A stretch of DNA of 64,000 bases, from positions 238,664,719 to 238,728,718 of the forward strand of contig NC_081824.1 in assembly GCF_030867095.1 (NCBI RefSeq), given 5' to 3'. The DNA comes from Alligator mississippiensis. Taxonomy: Eukaryota > Chordata > Crocodylia > Alligatoridae. Below are positions 20,734-32,480 of the stretch, one piece after another. Position 1 is the first letter of the stretch. Every line of letters starts with the position of its first letter. The notes under the pieces are model-generated. The model was not told the origin of the DNA. It made no database searches and was given only the letters and a program-made list of their open reading frames with translations. The position numbers were made by a program, and so were the translations under genes.

Positions 20734-20944
20734 GCCCTAAGTAAGGTTTCTTTAAATTACAGCCAGGTCTCCTGGACTCCTTTCCCTCTCAGATTGGCTT
20801 TCCTGGGGATCCTGCCCATGAGTTCCCTGAGTGAGTCCAAGTCTGGTTTTCTGAAGTCTAGGGTCTGTACACTGCTGCTTTCCTCCTTCCCTTCCTATGG
20901 ATCCTGAACTCAATCATTACATGGTTGCTGCTGCCCAAGTTGCT
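20734..20944. repeat. Older interspersed repeat, right piece
   Basis: Counterpart of 19600-19665. It is cut on the right by another TAGGGCTGTGCAA element. Confidence 0.35.
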
Positions 20945-20945
20945 A

Positions 20946-21600
20946 CTAGGGCTGTGCAAGTCTTTGGACAGAGCTTCAGATCCGGAGAAGCTTTGGATGC
21001 TTCAGCATCTGAAGCAGCATAACCAGATCAAAGCACTGGCTTCTTTAGGCTTTCTGAAGTGGTTCAGAGCTTCCGAAGTGCTTCAGAAAAGCTTCGGAGC
21101 CACTTTGGAGATCCGGCCATAGGGTATAATGGGGAAACAATGAACTATCTATAACTTAGTTTTTTTTGTCTGATTTGAATGAAATTTGCAGGGATTGTAG
21201 CCTCCGCTGAGTGCATGAAGTTTGCCAAGTTTCAAGGAGATGAGTGCAGGAGTTCGGGGGGAACTTGACCCCAAATTCTTGAAAGCAAAACTGATGTCAT
21301 GTGTATGTGTTACATCACAGGGGGTGAAAACTGCAGGGGTGGTGGCCCCTGCTGAGGCCACAAAGCCTGCCAAGTTTCAAGAAGATTGGTGCAGGGGTTT
21401 GGGGGGGAACTGCACCTCAAGCTGTGGACAAGCAAAACTCATGCCATGGGTGAAACTCTGTGTGTTAAAGCACAGCAGCATGAAAGCTGCAGGGATGGTA
21501 GCCCCTGCTGTGGCCATGAAGCCTGCTAGCTGTTGAGGAGATCAGTGCAGAAGTTCTGGCTTCTGGGGCCCTGCACCTCTAGCTGCTGACAACTATGTCA
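20946..21600. mobile_element. hAT-like element, CTTCGGAAGC-word variant, with tandem body units
   Basis: It begins TAGGGCTGTGCAAGTC and has arms of AGCTTC/GAAGC words. Its body matches that of 19674-20725 (ATAGGGTATAATGGGGAA, GCCAAGTTTCAAGGAGAT). The body unit is repeated about three times at roughly 150-bp spacing (starts near 21185, 21330 and 21485). A right terminal repeat was not found, so the end is approximate. Confidence 0.6.
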
Positions 21601-22060
21601 CAATTTTTGTCTATTTCTGTTGACAAATTAATTGACCTCCTAAGAATTAAGAGATGGCATTAAATTCACTGACAATTAATTGGGCTATTATGGCACTGTG
21701 AACAGAAGTAGCTGGTGACTAACTCCTGACCAAACTGTGAAATATGAGTGTTACACCAGGAAAGGTTTGAAGCGAGTTGGATGCCCAGCCAGGAGTGGTA
21801 AGGAGCAGGATGCAGAGGTGAGAGAAACCCTACAAAGAGAACTGTCCCCAGTCAGGCCAATTTTTTCTCTTCCTTTAACATCCACCCTCCCTCTAATTTT
21901 TTTGTAAATAACAAAGCATGACAGGCAAGAGTGAGAGGAAGTGGAAGAAGAGACCCGGGAGACCTGGATGAGAGAAATGGCCCCTGCTGCACCATCTTAC
22001 AGACATGTTTGCCAGTTTCCACTCTATGTTTTCAAGAGCAAACAGTTATAACATAAAAAC
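21601..22060. other. No gene seen
   Basis: Ordinary intergenic DNA. No motif, exon or repeat boundary that I can support. Confidence 0.5.
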
Positions 22061-22740
22061 AGCTATACTTAGTCAAATTGATGGTCCATCTAGCCCACAA
22101 CCTGTTCCCAACAGTGGCAGCAGTGGATACTTAGGGAGAAGAATATGAATATGGTATATGAACAGTGCGTATCTAGAGTGATCTATTCCCTGGTCATTAC
22201 CCTCGCTGGCATCAGCATTGGTTTAGATATGCCAGACAATATATCCCAGTCCATTCTGTTTAATAGGTTGCATGTGGTCGCCACTGCCACCACCCACCAC
22301 CCCGTGCTGCCACCACTCCACATCCAGCCATGCGCCACCCTCTTTTCCCTGCTTTTCATCTGGCCCTGCACTATCCCCTCCCCTCTGCTCCACGTCCAGC
22401 CCAGCGCCACCCCCCACCCTGCTCTGTGCCACCACTGCCTCCTAGGAGTAGGGGAGGGAGGGGGAAGAGGAGCTTGCATGTGGCTGGATGTGAAGTGGTA
22501 GCAGTGCGGTAGCTGGTGGGAGCAGTGGCTGCTGTATGCAAGTTTTCCCCCCCCCCCCACACTCCTGGGAGGTGGTGGCAGCACAGGCTGGTGGGTGGCA
22601 CTGCTCCATCCCCACCCACCTCACCTATCATTCTTGATGGGCATCCTTGACGTAGCACTGGCTGGAGCCATGCCCCCCCCCCCCCCCGAGCATTACAGAC
22701 AGACAGATGGACTAAGCCCTTTCTATATAGATCTAAAGAT
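22061..22740. repeat. Repeat-rich block with poly-C runs
   Basis: Opens with a degraded copy of the common sauropsid sequence GGTCCATCTAGCCCA (22084-22098). It continues into CCACC- and CCCC-rich simple sequence with C runs near 22550 and 22675-22686. The open frames here follow base composition and are not called. Confidence 0.45.
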
Positions 22741-24940
22741 ACTCCTGCATTGTGTATAGTACCTATGACACAAAGGGATGGGAAAGAGCTGATTATTGAG
22801 AAAGGAGGCTATTTGCTCATTCTGAATAGCCTGAAGTAAGAACAGTTTCCTCTGATAACAGCAAAGCAGCTGGCATGAGGGAACCTCCAAGAAAATTGTT
22901 TTGAAAACAGTCTATATGTTTTTGTTAGCCTGTACATGTTGGGGGTGAGAGGATGAAGAGGTGCAGTGATAATAAGAGGTAATCTATCTATAAGTTGACA
23001 TGTAATAGCACAATAGGCAATTCTTATGTATTTGCTGAGTGGGCAGTTTCTATATACTGTGACCTTAGTCATTCTTAAGGCCAGTGCTATGAAATATATA
23101 ACTATATCTATTTTTTGAAAACCACCAGCATGAGTTAAACTTGAGGAAAACAAAGAACTATACTAACAAAAAAGAGTACATATGACAGCATGAACCTCAG
23201 CCATATCACCACTGGACACTTGGTGATAACTCTCATTGCACAGTCTTGTGCCAAACCAAGAACAGTGTAAAGAATGCAGTAATCCCAAAGCATACAACAG
23301 CTTTACAGATTGCAGGACTCCCAGTCGCTACAGTTCTCCTGGTGGCTGGTGTCATATCTCAATGGAGTGGATTGCTGTAGGCATGGACAAGAGGTGCAAT
23401 GCTAATACACTGCATTTCCAGTACTCTGAAAAGCAAGGCACTGCGTGGGGTTGGTTTTGCTCTCCCTGTGCATACATACTCTGTAACACCCCAGCTTGCT
23501 ATTTCATTGTCTCTAGCATGTGCCTGCAAGTGGGTTGGGGTGCTTGCTGTTGTGTGCTTTGCTTCCTTGGGATCCCTACAGACAAATCCTTCTACTACAA
23601 ACAATAGTCCATAAGCAGGCTTGGGTGCCTGCAATCTCTCCTCCATATGGTAGGAGAGGCCTCTTTAGCTCTGGTGAGCTTGTCTGGGTTCTGGTCTGCT
23701 CCTGGCCATAAACTGCTCCTTCCCTAGTTTGACCTCTCTGCGTATGCATGTGCTCTCTCTTTCCCCCCCCCCTCTCCCCCCCCCCGACTTGGACTTTTAA
23801 CTGCTAGCTAAATCATCCACAGCTGGGCTTCAACCCCAGGATTGGCTGCCACACTTAAACAGCCAAACCTCCCCTTTACATTCCTTTTGCATCTATTGGT
23901 CCTTCTATTATTGTTTCCCATTTCTTTCTGCTAACTCTCCTGTTCCTCAAGTTTGCTCCTCTTAGCCTAGGCCCTAAGCTTTCTTAACATCATTTCCTTT
24001 GACAGTTTTTTCATACTCTTTCATGAACTCAGAAAACACTTCTTTCTGGGGATTCTTTCTTTTCATTCTGGTGTTGATGAGTAATAAGCAAAGAGAAAAA
24101 GCCATTTAACTTCAACAGATATGGAAACCTAGCTTTTCATTCCCACAGTTTTCTTCTACATCAAGATTCCCACACCCTTAGTAAACAATCTCTCTTTGTG
24201 TCCTAAAAGGTGAGTACTTTGTTAAATGAGACCAGTTCAGCACATAACTCCAGGTACAGCTAAAAGTGTGTAGTCCCTGGGATACACAAACCAAGTTTAC
24301 TGAATGAAACCACCCTATTTCTGGCATTACATCTCTCTGGCAGATCCCCCAAGTAGCAGGAAAAGCAATAGTATAAGAGGGACAAAGTCCACCCAAGGAC
24401 ATTCAGTGTGAAACTGGTTTCCATGTGGATTCCCTCAGAAGCAAAAGCAGACTGGTGTGGAAACATCTGGTATTGCAGTTTACCTGGCAAATCCTCATTG
24501 CTCTGAGAGGACAAAATTAAGGTCTTGCATCTTTTAGAAGTTCTCCAAAACAGTGCCAATTGACACGAGGGAAGTCCAAGTTATACTTAATACATTTTGG
24601 TACTTATAAGTCTGTGCACTAGATTGGAATAGTTCATTTTACTATACATTGTAAAACCGAAAATATGACAAATATTAACTGAGATCATTCTCATTTCTGT
24701 AATGCACTATCATAAAATATTTTCACTCTGCTTTCAATGCAGGAGTTGCATAATCCTGTGCCTGAAATATGAAAAGGTATTTGAAATAAGGCAGCTGAAT
24801 GCTGTGGTATCTAACAAGCATTTGTTCATTTATTTGCTTATGCTGAGTTATCACATGCTGTCCAAGAAAATCTATCATGTGGGTTGTGGTACAGGCTACT
24901 GATTCTTGCATTTTATAAAGTCATGATGAAATGCAAGTAC
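22741..24940. other. Intergenic stretch with no gene seen
   Basis: AT-moderate DNA with a pyrimidine-rich run (23755-23790). The frames are short and lack domain signatures on both strands. Confidence 0.5.
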
Positions 24941-25910
24941 ATCAATTGGGGGTATAGGTAGGATTCTCAGCCATCCAGGATTACTCTGAGTCTCCAGGAA
25001 TTAGCTATAAATATCCAGGAGACTGCTGAGAGTCACCCAGGAGAAAAATGATAGGGCATTCATTTAAATAAATATTAAATGTTGAATCCGATTTATACAG
25101 TAGTCCAGTGGATATTTCAAATGTAATAGTAATGTACATTTGCCTTCCTGATGTAAAGTCTACTCAGGGTTACCATACATCTGGGTTTTCCCAGACATGT
25201 CCTCTTTTTTGGCCTCCTGTGCTACGTCTGGGCAGGTTTTTAAAATAAGAGCAAATGTCCAGGTTTTCTGCTCTCCCAGGCTAGCTGCTTGGGGCTGTGA
25301 GCAGCAGGCAAAGTAATTGGCTGACAAGGGTCACATGCTGCCCGCTTCAGCAAGCTGGAGGGAGAGAGAGAGCATGCGTATGTGCGTGCACAATGCAGGA
25401 GCTGCTTGGGCAGCAGGGCTGGGGGGTGCTGGGGTCTGTGATTTGGGAGTGAGTGGCACTGGCAGGGAGGCAGGGGCTATAGATCAAGAGTGAGGAGCAA
25501 GGGGACAGGACAGGTAACTGTGGATTGGGTGTGCAGGGCACTGGCAGCACCAGGGGGCTGCGGGTCGGGAGTGAGGGACACCAGCAAGGGGTGAGGGGCA
25601 GGGCTGGGAGGGTGGCTTGTCAGTGAGGGGCAACAGAATGGGAAGGGGCAGGGCACTGGCATGTCACTGCCCCCTTACCATCATATTCTCCCTGCCCCCA
25701 CTTTCTCCCCCTGTGACAGGTATCCTCTTTTTTGGGCCCCAAAATATGATAACCCTACATACCATAATCCATAACTGATACACACAAGTACAAGGATACA
25801 TTCGTGTTGTGTCATGGTCCCATTGGCATTCCAGAAATCTCCTGGAATAGATTAAAACAGAGCTGGCAACCCTAGGTATACATTCCCCTCCCCCTCCCCC
25901 TCCCATCTGT
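24941..25910. repeat. Older repeat carrying a nested G-rich element
   Basis: The outer sequence runs from GGGGTATAGGTAGGATTCTC (about 24949) to GAGCTGGCAACCCTAGGTA (about 25877). Inside it, 25157-25758 starts CAGGGTTACCATAC and ends ATATGATAACCCTA, an imperfect terminal inverted repeat. The interior is the same GTGAGGGGCA-type G-rich tandem and TCCTCTTTTTTGG block as at 18975-19583. Confidence 0.55.
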
Positions 25911-25999
25911 TTCTCACCCATCGACTGCCTCAATTTGCATTTTCACTGACTGGCATTCCCACATGCATACTGGTCTCTGGCTTCTATTCTATTTCATCC

Positions 26000-26137
26000 A
26001 GGAAGAGCACAGATCAACTGCAGATGCACCTGATGAAGGGTGTTTGTACCCAAAAGCTTGCAAAGATGAATTTTTCCAACTATTTGAGTTGGTCTAATAA
26101 AAGATATCAGATTTACCCAAAGAACCTTGTCTGCAGT
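26000..26137 (+). repeat. Short interspersed repeat with hammerhead-like core, copy A
   Basis: Contains CTGATGA (26030-26036), a GGGT...ACCC stem (26038-26041 with 26048-26051) and then AAAA where a hammerhead would have GAAA. A conserved 3' part follows (ACTATTTGAGTTGGTCTAAT, AAAGATATCAGATTTACCCA). The same 3' part is found at 47985-48080 (minus) and twice at 63130-63346. Confidence 0.65.
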
Positions 26138-26609
26138 AGATCAATTGCACTTTCTTAACATCTTGCCTACAGTGCTCATTATACATGTTATTTCAATAAA
26201 AAAAAAAGTTTTGGGGTTTCTGCACTGATCCATTTTTTTCTCCTGATGCTCATTTTTTGCTTGCAAGAGGCAGAATAAGAGGGTAGTTATCAAAGAATAA
26301 AATGGGAGATGGAGAAAAGTGAGGGGGCAGGAAGAGACTGGCTGTCCAAAGTGGAGAATGCCAAAGCTTTCAGGGAAAGGAAAAGGCAACAGTTCCACAA
26401 ACCAGGAGCCAAGCAACAGGTGGATGTATTAGAGTTAAATAACATAAGACATAAATTAGCTTATGCTTCTGCTGTCCTCTACAGCTATTTCAGCCTGGTT
26501 GCAAACACTGATTATGGAGGTCAGTGAGACCTGGATGCAAGTTCTCAAAATGCCAATAATGATTTATTATTAAAAGCATATTTATCTATTTGCAAGAGAT
26601 CCTCTCATC

Positions 26610-26850
26610 TCAAGTGTCAGTAGCTGTGTCTGCATGAGACACTGACTGTGCAGTAGCCTGGGACTACTGCACAGTAGCATTGTGTGGCAGAAACCATGAT
26701 GTGACACTATTGCGCAGTAGCCTTGGGCTACTGCGTAGTCAGCATCACAAAACAAGACATTTGTTGGCACTACTGCACAATAATGCAGGTTATGGTGTAG
26801 TCATTTAGTACTTGTTTATATAAGTTTATGCGAACAAATGCCTAGGCTAC
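26610..26850. mobile_element. Palindrome-rich MITE-like repeat
   Basis: Dense internal palindromes built on CAGTAGCC and GGCTACTG words (for example 26649-26676 and 26715-26740). It resembles the repeats at 48612-48915 and 51975-52222 in style. The termini are not certain. Confidence 0.4.
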
Positions 26851-27620
26851 ACACAAAAGAAGCAGTGATTGAGATAAGAATGGATAAACTAAGAAAGAGC
26901 TATAATAATAATACATGCATAATACATGCATAATATGCACACACTTTGCATCCCTTCCTTGTCTTTGCTGGTGGTCAGATTTCAATTCCAAACTTTAGTC
27001 CAAGGCTCATGCCAAGTTATAACATTTTATTAGGTTGGAGATTTGTCCCAAGTTCTTGTGGCCCAAGAACCACAAGCCTGGTTAAGGAACACCAGTTTTT
27101 GTAGGCAGTGGTTAGATTCTCATCCAGTCATTTTTAACTTCCCAACTCAAATGGCCAGGTACCCACCTACAGCTGGGCCAGCAAGGGGCAGTCTTTGAAA
27201 TGTGACTAGAATGAGACTCAAACTCTTACCTCTGGAGCCATAGCAACAGGCCTTAACTACAGTATTATAGCAATATAAAATCCCATTAGTGACACCAACT
27301 TCAACATAACAAACTGGCAGGAAAAAACAGCTGCCTAAACATCAACTAATGTATTACACTCTTGGTTGGCATACATCATTTATATTTCTCCATGAAGCAA
27401 ATAAGTTTTGACTTACCCCAGCCCAGTATGGAAAGTGAGAGTCAGGCATCCCACCTGCTTCCAACTGAGATTTTTATAAATATCTTTTGATTTGGGGGAG
27501 GGTCAAATATTTATGTTGGTGGGATTTTTTTTGGTTATCCTTTGATTTTTACATTTGCTATGCCCCAGAAATAGTGGTGCCAGTAAGGTAATCTGTGCTG
27601 CTGATTCTCCCAAATTTGTG
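26851..27620. other. No gene seen
   Basis: No supported exon, RNA gene or clear repeat boundary. Confidence 0.5.
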
Positions 27621-27624
27621 GACT

Positions 27625-27665
27625 AATGAATCATAGAAAAGTTGGGCTGGAATGGACCTCAGGTA
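27625..27665 (-). mobile_element. CR1 3' tail fragment
   Basis: GAATCATAGAAAAGTTGGGC followed by TGGAATGGACCTCAGG matches the inverted CR1 3' terminus, which usually reads AATCATAGAA...GGAAGGGACC. Only the tail is present. Confidence 0.6.
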
Positions 27666-28099
27666 TAGCAGGCTCAGCAGGGTCTGCTGAAGCTCTGAAG
27701 CTCTCTGGTGGTCAGACTCGCTTGCTGCACTCTCTGGCCTGCCTCACATCCTATCTCTTGCCTGCCATTCCTTTAATGTTACCACTGAGACATTGGGTAG
27801 GCTGCCTCTAGCGGCCAAAAAGAGCTTCTTTGGTGCTCCGACCCTCTTAGCTCCATCCCAGTCCTGAGGTTCTCCACCCCAAACTCAATCCTCAGGGGTT
27901 CTTCATCCCCAAACTCAGTCCTGTGTCTCTATGCTTTTCTAGTGGTGCTTCTCCCTTAAGACAGTCTCTGCTTTATCAATTCCAAAAGGTGGTTTTGCAG
28001 ACCTACACATGTCCACTGGCCCTGACTGTGCCTTAGGGGCTATAATCATGGCCTTTAGTTGCCGCCATAGCCACACTCATCCAGGTATTAACTGGTCAC
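27666..28099. other. No gene seen; possible repeat
   Basis: A short direct duplication, CCCCAAACTCA-TCCT, recurs at 27868 and 27907. Nothing else is supported. Confidence 0.35.
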
Positions 28100-28967
28100 A
28101 GCTTGGAGTGGGACCCCCTAATCCCAAACCAAAACTTGGCCCTTTGGAACTCAAAGCCCTTGTGAGGGCTTCAGTCCCCCAGCGGGTGAAACCCCGCTGT
28201 GCCCCTGCACCCCGAAGCCTCCCAACTGCCACGGACCACCCCCACCAACGCCCAGCAGCAGCCAGATGTAAACAGGGCCCCGTGGTGGGAGGGACTAGCC
28301 CAGCCCAGCTGTGGGGAGGTGGCTAAGCTGGAGCCAAGGAGGGTCTTGTACTGCCCTGGCCCCTGCTTGGCCAGCCCCCCAGGGAGAGAGTAGGAGAGGA
28401 GAGGGGATACTCACCAACCCCTCTCTACTGAGGCATGGTCCCAGCAGATCCTAGGCAGGGCCCCCCCCTTGCCCAGGAGTAATTTGGACCAGCAGCAGGT
28501 CCACTGCACATGCGTACAGTTTAAAAGGGCCCGCCAACAGAAAAAAACCCCTCAGTTTGGCCCTGGGAGTGGTGTGAGACAAGTGGGTGAAAGCCCACTG
28601 TGCCCTCAACCCTGAAGCCCCCCAGCGACCCCCAACTGCTGTGGAATGTCCCCACCAACCCCCCAGCAGAAGCCACAGGTAAGTGGGGCCCCGTGGTGGG
28701 AGGGACTAGCTCAACCCAGCTGTGGGGAGGTGGCTAAGCCAGAGCTGAGGAGGGTCTTGCTCCACTCCGGCCCCTGCTTTGCCCATCCCACAGAGAGCTA
28801 TGCAGCTGGAGCTGCATGAACAGGCTGCACAAACAGGCACATTTGTCTACCCAGCACATGAGTTAGCGCGGAGTTTGCACAGGAAAGCAAGCGGGAGGGA
28901 CTGAGGCCCTGCCACTGCACCCCCCCTAGGGAAGCCAGTCCTAGCCGTAGCTGGCCCCACCAACAGC
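28100..28967 (+). promoter_or_regulatory. CR1 5' UTR with two tandem promoter-like units
   Basis: Two related GC-rich units, each containing GGGCCCCGTGGTGGGAGGGA, start about 410 bp apart (motif at about 28275 and about 28686). Both also carry a GTGAAACCCCGCTGTGCCC-like segment and a CAGCTGTGGGGAGGTGGCTA segment. They lie directly upstream of the CR1 ORF1 start. Tandem 5' monomers act as promoters in some LINEs; here that role is inferred from position and repetition. Confidence 0.55.
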
Positions 28968-30056
28968 ATGACACGGATGGGCACACGCCACACTCCTCGG
29001 GTCCCCTCGGGGCCTGTGGCCTCCCCCTCTGGTGCCTCAGAGGCCTCTACCCAGACGGAGCCCATGGTTCCAGGCTCCACGCAGATGGAGCCCCTAGCTC
29101 TTGGCTGTGGGGGCTGCCTGTCACTTTTTCAGGCTCTGGGGTCTGGGAGCATGGCCACCTCCCCTTGTGAGGTCTGCTCCCTTTTGGGGTCTCTGGTGTG
29201 CCAGCTGGAGGCGCTCCAGGCTGCAGTCCAGAGACTGTGTGCCATGAGGGATGGTGAGCAGGAGATAGACTCCTACTTCCAGGCCCTTCAGCCCCTGGAG
29301 GCTGAGGGTCGACCTAGGTCACCTCCCAGGGCAAGGGAGGACTCCGGGACCTCCCCTTCTGTCCAGCCATGGGGTTGGACCAAAGTAGTCAAGGGCCCCA
29401 AGGCCTGCCGCACCAGGGTCCCCACCCCACTGGAGTTTTGCCACAGGTACGAACCTCTTGCAGCCCCAGCAGAGCCTGCCAAGCTGCCAGCTCCCACAGG
29501 CAACACAGGCTCAACTGCAGCTACTGCTCCTGCTCTCCCCAAGACAAAATGCAAAGTCCTTGTCGTGGGAGACTCCATCCTGAGGGGGAGTGAAGGGGCA
29601 ATCTGCCGCCCTGATCCCTTAGCCCGGGAAGTCTGCTGCTTCCTGGGAGCCAAAATCCAAGACATTGTGGAGAAGATTCCTGGGCTCCTCCGGCCCACTG
29701 ACCACTACCCTACGCTCCTTATCCATGTGGGCACCAATGACATAGCTCGGAGCAATCCCAGCAGGGTCATGAAGCACTACAGGAATTTGGGAGTGGGGCT
29801 TAAGGGGTTGGAGGCACAGGTGGTGTTCTCTTTGATCCTCCCAGTCTCGGGCTATGGGCTGTGGCGGATCGAGGTAGTGAACCAAAGACTGAGGTGCTGG
29901 TGTCATCAGGAAGGCTTCAGCTTCCATGACCACAGTTTGCTCTTTGGAGAGAGAGGCAGTAAGCTGCTGGCAAGGGACAGCATCCACCTCTCTCTGCTGG
30001 GGAGGAGGCTCTTCTCAGTCAGACTGGCTGACCTGCTCCACCGGGCTTTAAACTAA
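28968..30056 (+). CDS. CR1-a ORF1 protein (esterase-like), intact
   Basis: 362 codons, open from ATG to stop. A cysteine-rich N-terminal part includes GCGGC and CEVC. Then comes an acidic EQEIDSYF segment, and from about residue 195 an SGNH/GDSL-hydrolase-like domain with VVGDSILRG (nucleophile Ser), LIHVGTNDIA (GxND block) and RDSIHLS (Asp...His). CR1 ORF1 proteins are known to carry such an esterase domain and to bind nucleic acid and membranes. ORF2 of this copy is broken and the element is interrupted at 31953, so the protein may be the last intact piece of a dead LINE. It is not a host lipase: it lies in a CR1 and has a paralogue at 32481. Confidence 0.88.
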   Translation: MTRMGTRHTPRVPSGPVASPSGASEASTQTEPMVPGSTQMEPLALGCGGCLSLFQALGSGSMATSPCEVCSLLGSLVCQLEALQAAVQRLCAMRDGEQEIDSYFQALQPLEAEGRPRSPPRAREDSGTSPSVQPWGWTKVVKGPKACRTRVPTPLEFCHRYEPLAAPAEPAKLPAPTGNTGSTAATAPALPKTKCKVLVVGDSILRGSEGAICRPDPLAREVCCFLGAKIQDIVEKIPGLLRPTDHYPTLLIHVGTNDIARSNPSRVMKHYRNLGVGLKGLEAQVVFSLILPVSGYGLWRIEVVNQRLRCWCHQEGFSFHDHSLLFGERGSKLLARDSIHLSLLGRRLFSVRLADLLHRALN

Positions 30057-30079
30057 GCCCATCGGGGGATGGGGGCACT

Positions 30080-31953
30080 ACTGCTATGGCTGGACCACTG
30101 AGCAACCCTTGCAAAGTCAGCAGGCCAAGGCACTCTAGGGAGCCCACCCCTCCCTCAGCCCTGGCACGCTCTGCAGGCAAGGCAGGGACCCCCCCCCAAA
30201 GGGACACTTGCCTGCCTATACATGAATGCCAGGAGTTTGGGGAATAAAACAGGAGGAACTTGTCCTCCTGCTTAACACAAATAAATATGATGTCATAGGG
30301 ATACCAGAGACCTGGTGGGATTCCACTGAGGTCTGGGCCACAGGTACAGATGACCACAGGTATAGATGTACAGGAGAGATCATGTGGACAAAAGGGGTGG
30401 GGGTGTAGCTCTCTATTGCAAGGAAAGCTATGCATCCCTGCAAGCCAAATTTGGCACCCAGGGTAAATGACTGGAGACCCTCTGGGTGAAAATCCATGGG
30501 AAACATGGCACAAGGGACACAATGGTGGGAGTCTATTACAGACCTCCTACCCAGAATCAAGAGCTTGACCTGGAGTTTGCCAGGGAATTGGCCGAAGCCG
30601 CACGCTCCCGGTCAATGGTTGTTATGGGAGACTTTAAACTACCCGGACATCTTGGGGGAAGAGCACTTGACCAAATCTGAACGGTCACAAAGATTTCTCA
30701 TGTGCGTGGATGACCTCTATCTGATGCAAGAAGTCTACGGGCCGACAAGAGGTAAAGCACTGCTCGACCTGGTACTGGCTATGGATGACCTTATCAGCAA
30801 CCTAACAATAGAAGGGAAGATGGGCAACAGTGACTATGAGCTGATCACCTTCACTATCCATAGTAAAGCTGGCAAGTCAGCCAGCAATATAGAAGTCCTC
30901 AACTTCAGGAAAGCTGACTTTGACAAGCTCAGGAGGCTTGTCAGTGAGGCCCTAAAGGGCCTCAGCCCAAAGGGGAGGGGAGTTCAGAATGAGTGGTTGC
31001 TGCTCAAGGGAGGGATCCTGAATGCACAAGCTAAGTCTATTCCGTCTTGGAGGAAAGGCATCAAAAGGGCACAGCAGCCCCCTTGGCTCTACAGGGAACT
31101 AGCAGACCTCCTGCATCTAAAAAGAAAGGCCTACAAAGGATGGAGGACTGGATCCATCTCCAAGGAGGAATATTCTGCACTGGTTCAGACCTGCATGGAG
31201 CGAACTAGGAAAGCCAAGGCTGTGACGGAACTCCAACTAGCTACAGGTATCAAGAACAATAAAAAGTCCTTTTTTAGATATGTGGGGAGCCAGAGGAAAA
31301 GTAAGGGCAACATTGAACCCCTGCTAAACCAGATGGGACAACTGACGCCCAGGAAAAAGCCAACTTGTTAAATGGGTACTTTGTATTGGTCTTTCACCAG
31401 CCCATTATGGGACAGGGAGGCCTGGGTGAGGGAGATTCCTTACCCTCCATCCATGCTGACCTTGTGAAGGAACACCTTGAGAGGCTGAATACCTTCAAGT
31501 CAGCCAGCCCTGACAGCTTACACCCCAGGGTACTCAAGGAGCTGGCAAGCATCATAGCCCAGCTCCTGGCACGGATCTTTAAGAACTCCTGGTGCTCCAG
31601 TGAAGTGCCCGATGATTGGAAGAAGGCCAATGTGGTTCCTATCTTCAAGAAGAGGAGGAAAGTGGATTGAGCAAACTACAGGCCCATCAGCCTGACCTCT
31701 ATCCTGGGGAAGATCTTGGAAAAGATTATCAAATAGACCATTCTAAACAGACTGGCTGAGGGCAAAATCCTGAGGGATAGCCAGCATGGGTTTGTTGCAG
31801 GTAGGTCTTGCTTGACCAATCTTATTTCCTTTTATGACCAGGTGACCTATCACCTGGACAAGGGGCAAGAGATTGATATCATATATCTTGGCTTTAAAAA
31901 AGCCTTCGATCTGGTATCCCAGGATCACCTCTTGGCAAAACTGGCCAACTGCG
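30080..31953 (+). pseudogene. CR1-a ORF2, endonuclease and N-terminal RT part, broken
   Basis: The endonuclease part (30210-30850) is fragmented over frames: YMNARSLGNK, MGDFKLPGHL and GNSDYELITF mark it. A 291-codon open stretch (30496-31371) covers the endonuclease-RT linker. RT starts with SPDSLHPRVLKELA and [16 protein letters not shown], then a TGA at 31668 and a TAG near 31735, then [20 protein letters not shown]. The reading ends at 31953 where a second CR1 begins. Confidence 0.88.
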
Positions 31954-32480
31954 GCCTCGGTTTCTCCATGGCACTCGGGAACCAGCAGCGGGAAGGAGAG
32001 GAGCCAGGCACACGTGTGTCCCGCACGCACGTGTGCCCCCTTACTAACTTGCTGACTGGAGGCAGAGGCAGCAGCAGCAGCACCAGCAGCAGCAGCAGCA
32101 GAGAAATCGGCAGCGGAGGCAGCAACAGCTGATCCCCCGAAGATAAGTGGGGCGGAGGGACCCGGCACAGCTGAGCTGGATCCGGAGGGGAAGCCCCCCG
32201 GGTCCCATATAGCTGAGCCGGTAGGGAGCCGCGCTCCCGAGCCGTGCAGCGCGAGCAGAGCACGCAAACAGGGTGGGCTCTGTAAGAGCGTGCCAGCGCT
32301 TGCTCAGGTGTTCACGCCAGTGGGCGGGCAGGAAGGGCCAGGAGAGAGACTCCTGTACGGGTAGGGTGATATACAAACAGCAGCTTATAGAATGGTGTTG
32401 ACAAGGAGTGCTGCTAGGGCCTCTGCCCAGGGGCCCAGCCCACCCGGGGCTGGTCTGAGGCCTCCACCCAGACCGAACCC

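Noticed and set aside
22540..22690. C-runs as a regulatory or quadruplex element
   Set aside because: They are simple-sequence tracts in repeats and could also be assembly noise; nothing supports a function.
28968..30056. Possible host GDSL/SGNH lipase gene
   Set aside because: The frame lies directly before a CR1 ORF2 and has a paralogue in the adjacent CR1, so it is CR1 ORF1.
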